Below, one piece after another: positions 25,710-35,375 of a DNA stretch of 64,000 nucleotides (position 1 is the first letter of the stretch; the number at the start of each line of letters is the position of its first letter). Below the pieces are notes generated by a model. It saw only the letters and a program-made list of their open reading frames with translations, made no database searches and had not been told where the DNA came from. This DNA is from Brenneria populi. GTDB lineage: Bacteria > Pseudomonadota > Gammaproteobacteria > Enterobacterales > Enterobacteriaceae. Location of the stretch: the NCBI RefSeq assembly GCF_036016195.1, contig NZ_JAYWTM010000006.1, positions 372,001-436,000 on the forward strand. Direction: 5' to 3'. Both the position numbers and the translations under genes were made by a program.

Positions 25710-27842
25710 TTGCTCAATCCGATCGTTCGTAAATTTCAATACGGGCAGCATACCGTCACGTTAGAAACCGGTATGATGGCTCGCCAGGCTACCGCCGCCG
25801 TTATGGTCAGCATGGATGATACCGCAGTATTCGTGACCGTGGTCGGCGCTAAAAAAGCTAAACCGGGTCAGGATTTCTTCCCGTTAACCGTTAACTATCA
25901 AGAGCGTACTTACGCTGCGGGGCGAATTCCCGGCGGCTTCTTCCGTCGCGAAGGCCGTCCGAGCGAAGGTGAAACGCTGATCGCGCGTCTGATCGACCGC
26001 CCGATTCGTCCGCTGTTCCCCGATGGTTTCCTGAATGAAGTTCAGGTTATCGCCACCGTGGTTTCCGTTAACCCGCAGGTAAACCCCGATATCGTCGCCA
26101 TGATTGGCGCGTCCGCCGCGCTGAGCCTGTCCGGCATTCCGTTCAACGGCCCGATCGGCGCGGCGCGCGTCGGCTACCTGAACGATCGGTACGTGCTGAA
26201 CCCGACCACGGATGAGCTGAAAGAGAGTCGTCTGGATCTGGTGGTCGCCGGCACTGAAGGCGCGGTGCTGATGGTTGAATCCGAAGCCGATCTGTTAAGC
26301 GAAGATCAGATGCTGGGCGCCGTGGTGTTCGGCCATGAGCAGCAGCAGGTGGTTATTCAGAACATCAATGAGCTGGTGAAGGAAGCGGGGAAACCGCGCT
26401 GGGACTGGCAGCCGGAGTTGGCGAACGACGCGCTGAACGCGCGCGTGGCGGCCTTTGCCGAGTCTCGCCTTAGCGATGCGTATCGTATTACCGACAAACA
26501 GGAACGTTACGCGCAGATCGACGCGATCAAAGCGGAGGCGATCGCCGCCCTGCAGGCCGAACAGCCGGAAAACGAGCCGCTGGATGAAAGCGAGCTGGGC
26601 GAAATCCTGCACGCCATCGAGAAAAATGTGGTGCGTAGCCGCGTGCTGCGCGGCGAACCGCGTATCGACGGACGTGAAAAAGACATGATCCGCGGCCTGG
26701 ATGTGCGCACCGGCGTGCTGCCGCGTACGCATGGCTCCGCGCTGTTCACCCGTGGCGAAACCCAGGCGCTGGTTACCGCGACCCTGGGGACGGAGCGCGA
26801 TGCGCAGACCATTGACGAGCTGACCGGCGAACGTACCGATCGCTTCCTGCTGCACTATAACTTCCCTCCGTACTCCGTTGGGGAAACCGGTATGGTTGGC
26901 TCGCCGAAGCGCCGTGAAATCGGCCATGGCCGTCTGGCGAAACGCGGCGTGCTGGCCGTGATGCCGAAAGCCAATGAGTTCCCTTACACCGTGCGTGTGG
27001 TTTCCGAGATTACGGAGTCCAACGGTTCTTCCTCTATGGCTTCCGTGTGCGGCGCGTCTCTGGCGCTGATGGATGCCGGCGTGCCGATTAAAGCCGCTGT
27101 CGCAGGCATTGCGATGGGGTTGGTGAAAGAGGGCGAGAACTTTGTCGTGCTGTCCGATATTCTGGGCGATGAAGACCATCTGGGCGATATGGACTTTAAA
27201 GTCGCCGGCAGCCGCGAAGGCATCACCGCGTTGCAGATGGATATCAAAATCGAAGGCATCACCCGCGAAATCATGCAGGTTGCTCTGAACCAGGCCAAAG
27301 GCGCGCGTCTGCACATCCTGGGCGTGATGGAACAGGCGATCAGCACGCCGCGCGGCGATATTTCCGAATTCGCGCCGCGTATCCACACCATTAAGATCAG
27401 CACGGATAAGATTAAAGACGTTATCGGTAAAGGCGGCTCGGTTATCCGCGCGCTGACCGAAGAAACCGGCACCACCATCGAGATCGAAGACGACGGTACG
27501 GTTAAGATCGCTTCAACCGATGGTGAGAAAGCCAAGCACGCGATTCGCCGTATCGAAGAGATTACGGCTGAAATCGAAGTCGGCCGAATCTATCAGGGTA
27601 AAGTGACGCGCATCGTCGATTTCGGCGCTTTCGTCGCCATCGGCGGCGGTAAGGAAGGTCTGGTGCATATTTCTCAAATCGCCGATAAGCGAGTAGAGAA
27701 AGTGACCGATTACCTGCAAATGGGTCAGGAAGTTCCGGTCAAGGTACTGGAAGTCGACCGCCAGGGCCGCGTGCGCCTAAGCATTAAAGAAGCCAATGCT
27801 CAACCTCAGGAAGCCGCGGCAGCGCCTTCTGAGGGAGAATAA
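25710..27842 (+). CDS. pnp: Polyribonucleotide nucleotidyltransferase (PNPase)
   Basis: This phosphorolytic 3'-5' exoribonuclease is part of the degradosome. The 710-residue protein starts at TTG 25710 (MLNPIVRKFQYGQHTVTLET), as in E. coli. It has two RNase PH domains separated by a helical linker, then KH (KIKDVIGKGGSVIRALTEET) and S1 (GRIYQGKVTRIVDFGAFV) domains near the C-terminus. Confidence 0.98.
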   Translation: MLNPIVRKFQYGQHTVTLETGMMARQATAAVMVSMDDTAVFVTVVGAKKAKPGQDFFPLTVNYQERTYAAGRIPGGFFRREGRPSEGETLIARLIDRPIRPLFPDGFLNEVQVIATVVSVNPQVNPDIVAMIGASAALSLSGIPFNGPIGAARVGYLNDRYVLNPTTDELKESRLDLVVAGTEGAVLMVESEADLLSEDQMLGAVVFGHEQQQVVIQNINELVKEAGKPRWDWQPELANDALNARVAAFAESRLSDAYRITDKQERYAQIDAIKAEAIAALQAEQPENEPLDESELGEILHAIEKNVVRSRVLRGEPRIDGREKDMIRGLDVRTGVLPRTHGSALFTRGETQALVTATLGTERDAQTIDELTGERTDRFLLHYNFPPYSVGETGMVGSPKRREIGHGRLAKRGVLAVMPKANEFPYTVRVVSEITESNGSSSMASVCGASLALMDAGVPIKAAVAGIAMGLVKEGENFVVLSDILGDEDHLGDMDFKVAGSREGITALQMDIKIEGITREIMQVALNQAKGARLHILGVMEQAISTPRGDISEFAPRIHTIKISTDKIKDVIGKGGSVIRALTEETGTTIEIEDDGTVKIASTDGEKAKHAIRRIEEITAEIEVGRIYQGKVTRIVDFGAFVAIGGGKEGLVHISQIADKRVEKVTDYLQMGQEVPVKVLEVDRQGRVRLSIKEANAQPQEAAAAPSEGE

Positions 27843-27859
27843 CTGTTAACGACAGTAGT

Positions 27860-27888
27860 GCGGCTCCTTACCCAAGGTAAGGAGCTGC
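27860..27888 (+). terminator. Hairpin between pnp and nlpI
   Basis: GCGGCTCCTTACC-CAA-GGTAAGGAGCTGC, a 13-bp stem with one G-T pair, 17 bp after pnp. No T-run follows; it may stabilise the pnp mRNA 3' end or reduce read-through into nlpI. Confidence 0.6.
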
Positions 27889-27967
27889 GATCGTAAGGAG
27901 CGGACGTCCTTATGTTGAGCAAACCGGGACAGGATGTTCATCCAATGTTTGTCTTCGGGAGTGGGAA

Positions 27968-28852
27968 ATGAAGCCTTTCTTGCGCTGGTGTTATGTTGCG
28001 ACAGCTCTTATGCTGGCAGGATGCAGCAACACGAATTGGCGTAAAGACGCAGTATTGGCAATTCCATTACAGCCTACTTTACAGCAGGAAGTTATTCTGG
28101 CGCGCATGGAACAAATTCTTGCCAGCCGGGCATTGACCGATGATGAACGAGCACAGCTATTATATGAGCGCGGAGTGCTGTATGATAGTTTAGGGTTGCG
28201 GGCGCTAGCGCGGAATGATTTTTCACAGGCGTTGACGATCCGCCCCGATATGCCGGAAGTTTTTAACTATCTGGGTATTTATTTAACGCAGGCAGGCAAT
28301 TTTGATGCTGCCTATGAAGCGTTTGATTCTGTACTAGAGCTTGATCCAACTTACAATTACGCGCGTTTAAACCGGGGCATCGCTTTGTACTATGGCGGTC
28401 GTTACCTGTTAGCGCAGGATGATCTGCTGGCGTTTTATCGAGACGATCCCAATGATCCTTTCCGTTCGTTGTGGCTGTATCTTGCGGAGCGAGAAATCAA
28501 TCCGGAGACGGCCAAAGTAGCGTTGCAGAAACGCTATGACGGGGCGCAAAAAGGGCCATGGGGATGGAATATTGTCGAATTCTACCTGGACGGTATCAGT
28601 GAAAAAGTGCTGATGACCCGTTTGCAGGAAGAGGCTACGGATAACACTTCGCTCGCTGAGCATCTCAGTGAAACTGACTTCTATTTAGGTAAGCACTACC
28701 TAAGTCTGGGGGACAAGAACACCGCTTTGGCGCTGTTCAAGCTGACGGTTGCCAACAATGTTCATAATTTTGTTGAGCACCGCTATGCATTGTTGGAATT
28801 GGCGCTATTAGGCCAAGAGCAAGACGACCTATCAGGATCGGACCAGCAATAG
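27968..28852 (+). CDS. nlpI: Lipoprotein NlpI
   Basis: The 294-residue outer-membrane lipoprotein (same length as in E. coli) has a signal peptide with lipobox LMLAGCSNT (Cys at about 19) and TPR repeats. NlpI is an adaptor that brings the Prc protease to MepS and organises peptidoglycan hydrolases. It lies between pnp and deaD as in E. coli. Confidence 0.96.
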   Translation: MKPFLRWCYVATALMLAGCSNTNWRKDAVLAIPLQPTLQQEVILARMEQILASRALTDDERAQLLYERGVLYDSLGLRALARNDFSQALTIRPDMPEVFNYLGIYLTQAGNFDAAYEAFDSVLELDPTYNYARLNRGIALYYGGRYLLAQDDLLAFYRDDPNDPFRSLWLYLAEREINPETAKVALQKRYDGAQKGPWGWNIVEFYLDGISEKVLMTRLQEEATDNTSLAEHLSETDFYLGKHYLSLGDKNTALALFKLTVANNVHNFVEHRYALLELALLGQEQDDLSGSDQQ

Positions 28853-28891
28853 CTGACGAACAACTCTATCAGCCCTAAAACTACGGTTATC

Positions 28892-28915
28892 GCCTTCGCG
28901 GGTGAGGGCTTTTTT
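28892..28915 (+). terminator. nlpI terminator
   Basis: GCCTTC / GAGGGC stem (one T-G pair, 6-nt loop) followed by T6. Confidence 0.8.
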
Positions 28916-29023
28916 GTTCGCTTTTTAATCCAATATGAGCCGGTTCACACTTTTCAATGAAAATGACTGAAAATTTTCTCGACGAGTTATGTAGACTGGC
29001 CGCCATCTATGAGGCACGTGTAC

Positions 29024-30874
29024 ATGACTACTGAGCTTGAAACTTCTTTTGCCGATCTGGGGCTGTGCGCTCCGATTATTAATGCCCTGACCGATTTGGG
29101 CTACGAAAAACCTTCGCCGATTCAGGCGGAATGTATTCCTCACTTACTGAGCGGGCGCGATGTGCTGGGCATGGCGCAGACCGGTAGCGGTAAAACGGCG
29201 GCGTTTGCGCTGCCGTTGCTGAACAATCTCAAACCCGAATTAAAAGCGCCGCAGATGCTGGTGCTGGCCCCAACCCGCGAACTGGCCGTACAGGTGGCCG
29301 AAGCCTGTAATGATTTTGCCAAACATATGCACGGCGTGAACGTGGTCGCTCTGTACGGCGGCCAGCGTTATGACGTACAGCTGCGCGCTTTGCGCGGCGG
29401 CGCGCAGATCGTCGTCGGTACGCCGGGACGTCTGTTGGATCACCTGAAGCGCGGCACGCTGGATCTCTCCAACCTGAGCGGTCTGGTGCTGGATGAAGCC
29501 GATGAAATGTTGCGCATGGGCTTTATTGAAGATGTGGAAAACATCATGGCGCAGATCCCGGCGGAGCATCAGACCGCGCTGTTCTCCGCCACCATGCCGG
29601 AAGCGATTCGCCGCATTACGCGCCGTTTTATGAAAGATCCGCAGGAAGTTCGTATTCAGTCGAGCATCAATACCCGTCCTGATATCAGCCAGAGCTACTG
29701 GACGGTGCATGGCCTGCGTAAAAATGAAGCGCTGGTGCGTTTCCTGGAAGCGGAAGATTTTGATGCGGCGATTATCTTCGTGCGCACGAAAAACGCGACG
29801 CTGGAAGTGGCGGAAGCGCTGGAACGCAGCGGTTATAACAGCGCTGCGTTAAACGGCGACATGAACCAGGCGCTGCGTGAACAGACGCTGGAGCGTCTGA
29901 AAGACGGCCGTCTGGATATTCTGATCGCCACCGACGTGGCCGCCCGCGGCCTGGACGTCGATCGCATCAGCCTGGTCGTCAACTACGATATTCCGATGGA
30001 TGCCGAGTCTTACGTTCACCGTATCGGTCGTACCGGCCGCGCCGGCCGCGCCGGCCGCGCATTGCTGTTTGTCGAAAACCGCGAGCGCCGCCTGCTGCGT
30101 AATGTCGAACGCACCATGAAGCTGACCATTCCGGAAGTGGAACTGCCGAATGCCGAGCTACTGGGCCAACGTCGTCTGGCGAAGTTTGCAGCGAAAGTTC
30201 AGCAGCAACTGGAAAGCAGCGATCTGGATATGTACCGTGCGCTGCTGTCTAAACTGCAGCCGGAGGAAGAGCTGGATATCGAAACCCTGGCCGCGGCGTT
30301 GCTGAAAATGGCCCAGGGCGAGCGTCCGCTGATTCTGCCGCCGGATCCGGTATTCGATCGCCGTCCGCGCCGTGAATTCCGCGATCGCGATGAATTCCAC
30401 GGCGACCGTCGTCGCGATGGCGATCGTCCCGCGCGCCGTGAACGTCGTGATGTCGGCGATATGGAGCTGTATCGTATCGAAGTCGGACGCGACGACGGCG
30501 TGGAAGTACGCCATATTGTGGGCGCCATCGCCAATGAAGGCGATATCAGCAGCCGCTACATCGGTAATATCAAGCTGTTCGGCTCCCACTCGACGATCGA
30601 GCTGCCGAAAGGCATGCCGGGCGATCTGCTCTCCCACTTCACCCGTACGCGTATTCTGAATAAACCGATGAATATGCAGCTGCTGGGCGATGCCAAACCG
30701 CACGACCGCGGCAATGGCGAACGTCGCGGCGGACGCCCTGGCGGAGATCGCCGTGACGGCGCACCGCGTCGTTCCTACAGCAATGGCGAACGCCGCGAAG
30801 GGAATGCAGGCGAGCGTCGCGGACGCAGCTTCAGCCGTGATGCCGCTCCGCGCCGTCGTTCCGCTGACGCGTAA
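29024..30874 (+). CDS. deaD: ATP-dependent RNA helicase DeaD (CsdA)
   Basis: This cold-shock DEAD-box helicase acts in 50S assembly and mRNA decay. The 616-residue protein has the Q motif, AQTGSGKTA, PTREL, DEAD, SAT and HRIGRTGRAGR motifs in order, then a dimerisation region, an RNA-binding domain (GDMELYRIEVGRDDGVEVRH) and an Arg/Gly-rich tail. The start at 29024 aligns with the family; an ATG at 29009 would add five residues and lacks a ribosome-binding site. mtr, downstream in E. coli, is absent here. Confidence 0.96.
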   Translation: MTTELETSFADLGLCAPIINALTDLGYEKPSPIQAECIPHLLSGRDVLGMAQTGSGKTAAFALPLLNNLKPELKAPQMLVLAPTRELAVQVAEACNDFAKHMHGVNVVALYGGQRYDVQLRALRGGAQIVVGTPGRLLDHLKRGTLDLSNLSGLVLDEADEMLRMGFIEDVENIMAQIPAEHQTALFSATMPEAIRRITRRFMKDPQEVRIQSSINTRPDISQSYWTVHGLRKNEALVRFLEAEDFDAAIIFVRTKNATLEVAEALERSGYNSAALNGDMNQALREQTLERLKDGRLDILIATDVAARGLDVDRISLVVNYDIPMDAESYVHRIGRTGRAGRAGRALLFVENRERRLLRNVERTMKLTIPEVELPNAELLGQRRLAKFAAKVQQQLESSDLDMYRALLSKLQPEEELDIETLAAALLKMAQGERPLILPPDPVFDRRPRREFRDRDEFHGDRRRDGDRPARRERRDVGDMELYRIEVGRDDGVEVRHIVGAIANEGDISSRYIGNIKLFGSHSTIELPKGMPGDLLSHFTRTRILNKPMNMQLLGDAKPHDRGNGERRGGRPGGDRRDGAPRRSYSNGERREGNAGERRGRSFSRDAAPRRRSADA

Positions 30875-30940
30875 TGGAAAGTTATAGCGGAAGATAGCCG
30901 CTGCGCCTGAGACCGCTTTAAATTTTCACCGTAAACGCAA

Positions 30941-30968
30941 ACGGCCCTTTCGAGGGCCGTTTTTTTTG
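30941..30968 (+). terminator. deaD terminator
   Basis: ACGGCCC-TTTCGA-GGGCCGT followed by T8. Strong intrinsic terminator. Confidence 0.93.
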
Positions 30969-31168
30969 GGGCATCAGGAAATATATGCCCAATATGGTTA
31001 TTTATGCATCATGGTGCGGACGGGCGCTATTGTGATCGCGTATTAATAGGCACAAAATAGGCGCCGATTTTATTATAAAAATAATTATTGAAAGAATATT
31101 TCTGGGAAATTTACATACCAATATCTTTTTACATCTTTTATTACATGTGTAGCTTTGGAATAAAATAA

Positions 31169-32890
31169 ATGTCTGATTTTTTAAGTGAAAACCGCTTTCA
31201 ATGGAGAAGGCTGGGATGGCTTTTACTCTTCTTCTGGTATTTTTCCTGTGCATTACAATTGGTGATTATATTAACCGGACACGGCGGATTTACTGGATTA
31301 AGAGATGCGTTACTTTTTAGTCTGCTATGGCTGATTCCCGTATTCATCTTTCCTCGTCAGACGCGCATAATTACCGCCGTACTGGGTGTTGTATTATGGG
31401 CCGCCTCGGTCGTTGCTCTCGGTTATTATTCGATATATCAGCAAGAGTTTTCGCAAAGCGTGCTGTTTGTTATGTTCGAATCGAATACAACGGAAGCGGG
31501 CGAATATCTGAGCCAGTATTTCAGCCTGAAAGTGGTTGGCATATTACTGGCTTATTCGGCCATCGCCGTTTTCCTGTGGACGAGGGTGCGTCCGGTTTAT
31601 TTGCCGCTCAGGTATAAGGCGGGCGTCTCCGTCGTCATTCTCGCCGTTTTGTTCGGCGCGCCGGTGTATAAAAAAATGGTGGCGGATGAGCTCTCGCTCG
31701 AAGATACCGTCGACTATTTGGCCGGGCGGATGGGCACCACGGCGCCCTGGCAATTTATGAGCAGCTATCTGGAGTACCGCCAGCAGTTGGGCTGTATGGA
31801 AGCGATGCTGCGGCAAAACGCCGCCCTTCCGCCGCTGCAAAACCTTAAAGACGCCAATGGCGATACGCCGCGCACGCTGGTGCTGGTGATCGGCGAATCC
31901 ACCACCCGCAGCCGCATGAGCCTGTACGGCTACTCCCGCCCAACCACGCCGCGTCTGGATGCGTTAAGCCAGTCCGATCCGAACCTGGTGGTATTTAAAG
32001 ATGTGGTGACATCGCGTCCTTATACCATTGAAATTCTGCAGCAGGCGCTCACGTTTGCCGACGAGCAGAATCCGGATTTGTATCTGACCAGGCCCTCTCT
32101 GATGAATCTGATGAAACAGGCGGGGTATAAAACCTTCTGGATCACCAATCAGCAAACCATGACCAAACGGAATACCATGCTAACGGTTTTTTCCCGGCAG
32201 ACGGATAAACAGTACTATTTGAACAACCAGCGAACCCAGAGCGCCCGGCAGTACGACGATGTGGTGTTGCCGCCGTTTGAGGACGTTATGGCCGATCCGG
32301 CGCGGAAGAAATTTATCGTCGTTCATCTGCTCGGAACGCATATGAATTACAAATATCGCTATCCGGAAACCTTTGACCGCTTCCACGATCGCGCCGGCGT
32401 GCCCGCCAATCTGAGCGATGCGCAGGCGGAGGTGTATAATCAGTACGATAATGCGGAAACATATAACGATAATATCGTTGATAGCCTGATCCGCGCCTTT
32501 GCGGCGCATAAGCCGAATGGTTTTTTACTCTATTTTTCCGACCATGGCGAAGAAGTTTATGAAATGCCGCCGCATACCGTGCTGGGCCGTAACGAAGCCA
32601 CTCCGACCCGTACCATGTACACCATTCCCTTTATGCTGTGGATATCGCCGGAGTGGCGGGAAAACCATAGCGTTAACTATGCGCCATATACCGATCGCCC
32701 GTACAGCAGCGCCCATCTGATCCATACCTGGTCCGATTTGGCGGGGCTGAGCTATGATTTTTACCAACCGGCGGAAAGTCTGGTCAACCCCGATTTCAAA
32801 CAGAGCGTACGCTGGATTGGCGATCCTTACGACAAAAAGGCGCTGCGTTCGTTTGACGATCTGCCGGCAACGGCGCAAGGCGCGCAATAA
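31169..32890 (+). CDS. cptA: Phosphoethanolamine transferase CptA (EptC)
   Basis: This inner-membrane enzyme moves phosphoethanolamine from phosphatidylethanolamine to the LPS core. The 573-residue protein closely follows E. coli CptA/YijP (577): four or five N-terminal TM segments (to about 170), then a periplasmic alkaline-phosphatase-like domain with the nucleophile Thr in VIGESTTRSRMSLYGY and metal residues in FSDHGEEVY. It is far from its E. coli locus and preceded by an AT-rich leader of about 200 bp; I saw no clear PmrA or PhoP box there. The ribosome-binding site is weak. Confidence 0.92.
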   Translation: MSDFLSENRFQWRRLGWLLLFFWYFSCALQLVIILTGHGGFTGLRDALLFSLLWLIPVFIFPRQTRIITAVLGVVLWAASVVALGYYSIYQQEFSQSVLFVMFESNTTEAGEYLSQYFSLKVVGILLAYSAIAVFLWTRVRPVYLPLRYKAGVSVVILAVLFGAPVYKKMVADELSLEDTVDYLAGRMGTTAPWQFMSSYLEYRQQLGCMEAMLRQNAALPPLQNLKDANGDTPRTLVLVIGESTTRSRMSLYGYSRPTTPRLDALSQSDPNLVVFKDVVTSRPYTIEILQQALTFADEQNPDLYLTRPSLMNLMKQAGYKTFWITNQQTMTKRNTMLTVFSRQTDKQYYLNNQRTQSARQYDDVVLPPFEDVMADPARKKFIVVHLLGTHMNYKYRYPETFDRFHDRAGVPANLSDAQAEVYNQYDNAETYNDNIVDSLIRAFAAHKPNGFLLYFSDHGEEVYEMPPHTVLGRNEATPTRTMYTIPFMLWISPEWRENHSVNYAPYTDRPYSSAHLIHTWSDLAGLSYDFYQPAESLVNPDFKQSVRWIGDPYDKKALRSFDDLPATAQGAQ

Positions 32891-32901
32891 TATCGCCGTC
32901 T

Positions 32902-32923
32902 CAGGGATGCATGCGCATCCCTG
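32902..32923 (+). terminator. Hairpin after cptA
   Basis: CAGGGATGC-ATGC-GCATCCCTG, a perfect 9-bp stem 11 bp after cptA without a T-run. Probable 3' end structure. Confidence 0.55.
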
Positions 32924-33118
32924 TTGCGTCATCCGTTCACCGCCGATGAGCGTTATAGCTGAAGGCCAGGGAAAAGCCTACGCAAGAAAACGCTGGAAAG
33001 TTACGGCCGCATAAATCGAAATGTATCTCGATATCTGACGCTATTTACCTTTCACTGTAATAAATTAAGGCCTCGTAGGGGCGTAATTCAAGGTGGGGAG
33101 TCATAGCGTCTGGCGAGT

Positions 33119-34038
33119 GGTGTTGTTGAATAAATCGAACTTTTAGCGGCAAATAGGATCAGATCATTCCCTACCATGACAGCGCGTGGCGCATCGCGGC
33201 AAAGCAGAAGTTCAAAATCACCAACTGGAAAACCTATAACCATGCGCTCCGCCAGCGGGGCTCACTGACGGTCTGGGTTGGCGATGACGCCACCGCCGCA
33301 TGGTACGACAGCGCTGAACCCAAACGTCGGGGCAGGCCCTTACGCTACTCCGATATGGCGATCACCACCGCCCTGATGCTCAAGAGCGTCTTCCACCTTG
33401 CGCTACGGGCCTTATCGACTCCGTTTTCCAGTTGATGGATGTACCGTTGCGCTGCCCGGATTACACCAGCGTCAGCAAACGTGCCAAGAGTGTTAATGTC
33501 AATATCAAGACGCCGACGCGCGGCGAAATCGCCCATCTGGTCATTGATTCCACCGGGCTGAAAGTGTTCGGCGAGGGGGAATGGAAGGTCAAAAAACACG
33601 GCGCGGAGAAGCGGCGGGTGTGGCGCAAACTGCATCTGGCGGTGGACGCGAACACGCATGAGATAGTGTGCGCCGACCTGTCGCTCAGCGGGGTGACGGA
33701 CGCGCAGGAGCTGCCGGGGCTGATGAGCCAGACGCAGCGGAAGATAAAGGAAGCGCAGGCGGACGGGGCTTACGATGTGCGCTACTGCCACGACTGTCTT
33801 AAAGAGAAAGTCGGCAACCACCTGCGTCACTGGCGGAAACGGCGATTTCACGGATGAAGATGATGTACGGAGAGCGGCTGTCGCTGCGTGATTATGATGC
33901 GCAGGTGGGTGAAGCAATGGCGCGGGTGAAGGTGTTGAATAAAATGACGCTGCTGGGTATGCCGGTCAGCGTGCGCATTGCCTAATAGATGAGGAAAGGG
34001 TTTTGCCGCACCTCAAAAATGATTTATTCAACAACGCC
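33119..34038 (+). mobile_element. Decayed IS903-type element (IS5 family)
   Basis: The ends are inverted repeats: left GGTGTTGTTGAATAAATC (33119-33136), right complement GGCGTTGTTGAATAAATC (34021-34038), matching in 17 of 18 positions and resembling IS903 ends. The element is 920 bp, shorter than IS903 (about 1057 bp), because of internal deletions. No matching 9-bp target duplication is visible (CTGGCGAGT against CGCGCATAG), so the insertion is old or its flanks have rearranged. Confidence 0.88.
33170..33985 (+). pseudogene. Transposase of the IS903-type element, disrupted
   Basis: Three blocks in different frames make up the transposase. Block 1 (to the stop at 33433-33435) reads AAKQKFKITNWKTYNHALRQ and ends in a frameshift at FHLALRAL, where the family continues with QG before LIDSVFQ. 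Block 2 (33432-33857) holds HLVIDSTGLKVFGEGEWKVK and ADGAYDVRYCHD, so both catalytic Asp regions remain. Block 3 (33857-33985) reads MKMMYGERLSLRDYDAQVGE and ends VSVRIA. The stretch with the catalytic Glu between blocks 2 and 3 is deleted, so it cannot be active. Confidence 0.88.
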
Positions 34039-34089
34039 CGCGCATAGTCATAGTTGTTTCACTCACCGGCTGATAAAACCATTGTTTTA

Positions 34090-34115
34090 TATCCGTCATA
34101 CTTCAAGCTGTGTAT
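34090..34115. repeat. Dispersed repeat, single end, overlapping yhbW stop
   Basis: ATATCCGTCATACTTCAAGC (from 34090) matches one end of the repeat at 54649-54778 and 2714-2777. The other end is missing. The yhbW stop codon (34103-34105, minus strand) lies inside it. Confidence 0.65.
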
Positions 34116-35107
34116 GCGTTGATTGCGATGTCGAAAGAATGAATTCGGGCCTGATGATCGAAGATCTGCCCGTTAATCATCACCTCATCGGCCTGGGTTT
34201 CGCGCAGCAGACTCTGTAAGCCGTGTCTGACCTTCTTCCGATCGCCGACGATCGACAAACGCAACGTCTGCTCAACGCCGAACTGCTCCGCCGGCGACCA
34301 GACGGCGTCCATATTCTCCACCGGGGCGGGAAGCGGGCCGGGCGTGCCGCGGCGCAGGTTGATAAACTGTTGCTGCATCGAGGTAAAGAGGAAGCGGGCA
34401 TCGCGATCGCTATCCGCGGCGACGACGTTGACGCAAACCATCGCGTAAGGTTTGGTATGTTCGGCCGTCGGCTGAAAGGTTTCACGATAAACTTTCAGCG
34501 CCTGCAGCAGCAGGTCGGGCGCAAAGTGGGCGGCGAACGCAAAGGGCAATCCCAACGAGGCGGCCAGCTGCGCGCTATACAAACTGGAGCCCAGCAGCCA
34601 GATGGGAACCTGTAACCCCTGGCCGGGCACGGCCTGAACCGCCTGGCCGGGCTGCGCATCGGCGAAGTAACGCCGTAGCTCCCGTACGTCCCGGGGAAAG
34701 TCGTCAATATCGGCGTTAAGGTGGCGTCTCAGGGCTATCATGGTTTGCCGATCGGTGCCCGGCGCGCGGCCCAGCCCCAGATCGATGCGTCCCGGATAAA
34801 GGGACTCCAGCGTACCGAACTGTTCGGCGATTACCAGCGGAGCGTGGTTGGGCAGCATGACGCCGCCGGAGCCGAGCCGGATACGCTGCGTGCCCGCGGC
34901 GATGTAACCAATCAATACCGCGGTGGCCGCGCTGGCGATGCCGGTCATATTGTGATGCTCGGCCAGCCAGTAACGGCGGCAGCCCCATTTTTCCGCATGC
35001 CGCGCCAGGTCCAGCGCATGGTTGAAGGCCGCCTGCGGGGTAGATCCGGTCGCTATCGGCGCCAGATCCAGTATGGAAAAAGGGATAGACTGAGAATTTA
35101 CAGGCAT
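34103..35107 (-). CDS. yhbW: Luciferase-like monooxygenase YhbW
   Basis: The 334-residue protein (E. coli 335) is of the bacterial luciferase-like flavin family, TIM barrel, with YWLAEHHNM and RIRLGSGGVMLPNHAPL motifs. The substrate is unknown. In E. coli it lies near yhbV-yhbU; here three export genes intervene. An operator-like palindrome lies upstream (35184-35207). Confidence 0.9.
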   Translation of the reverse strand: MPVNSQSIPFSILDLAPIATGSTPQAAFNHALDLARHAEKWGCRRYWLAEHHNMTGIASAATAVLIGYIAAGTQRIRLGSGGVMLPNHAPLVIAEQFGTLESLYPGRIDLGLGRAPGTDRQTMIALRRHLNADIDDFPRDVRELRRYFADAQPGQAVQAVPGQGLQVPIWLLGSSLYSAQLAASLGLPFAFAAHFAPDLLLQALKVYRETFQPTAEHTKPYAMVCVNVVAADSDRDARFLFTSMQQQFINLRRGTPGPLPAPVENMDAVWSPAEQFGVEQTLRLSIVGDRKKVRHGLQSLLRETQADEVMINGQIFDHQARIHSFDIAINAYTA

Positions 35108-35183
35108 AGTCGGCGTTCGCTTTATCGGGTTCGGATATTTTTAGTATCGCGCGATTTGGCCGAATTGCCTATTTTGCCGGCTG

Positions 35184-35207
35184 TCGATAAAGCTCCCTCT
35201 TTATCGA
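35184..35207 (-). promoter_or_regulatory. Operator-like palindrome upstream of yhbW
   Basis: TCGATAAAG-CTCCCT-CTTTATCGA: perfect 9-bp arms, 6-nt centre, 77 bp before yhbW. Could bind a dimeric regulator or form a leader hairpin. The factor is unknown. Confidence 0.45.
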
Positions 35208-35329
35208 ACGGTGATAACGCAGCGGAAGCGCGAAGCGGCGGCGCTAGGGACAAGGGCGTCGGCAACGCCGCTGAACGCCGCCTGCGACGGCTCCGAAAGA
35301 GTGAATCTCAGGGATAAGTTCTCTCGGTT

Positions 35330-35358
35330 TTAGCACGATGGCGTTATCGCGCTACAAT
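35330..35358 (+). promoter_or_regulatory. Possible promoter of the HlyD/ABC-2 operon
   Basis: -35-like TTAGCA (35330-35335), 17-bp spacer, -10 TACAAT (35353-35358), about 105 bp before the HlyD gene. The -35 is weak, which suits an activated promoter. Confidence 0.4.
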
Positions 35359-35375
35359 GTAACGGTCTGTCTTTT

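Noticed and set aside
30968..31168. PmrA or PhoP box upstream of cptA
   Set aside because: No CTTAAG-type or GTTTA-type tandem half-sites found; only AT-rich sequence with scattered TTACAT.
33110..34047. Target-site duplication around the IS903-type element
   Set aside because: The 9-bp flanks CTGGCGAGT and CGCGCATAG do not match. A shared AGTCATAG is at unequal distances and likely chance.
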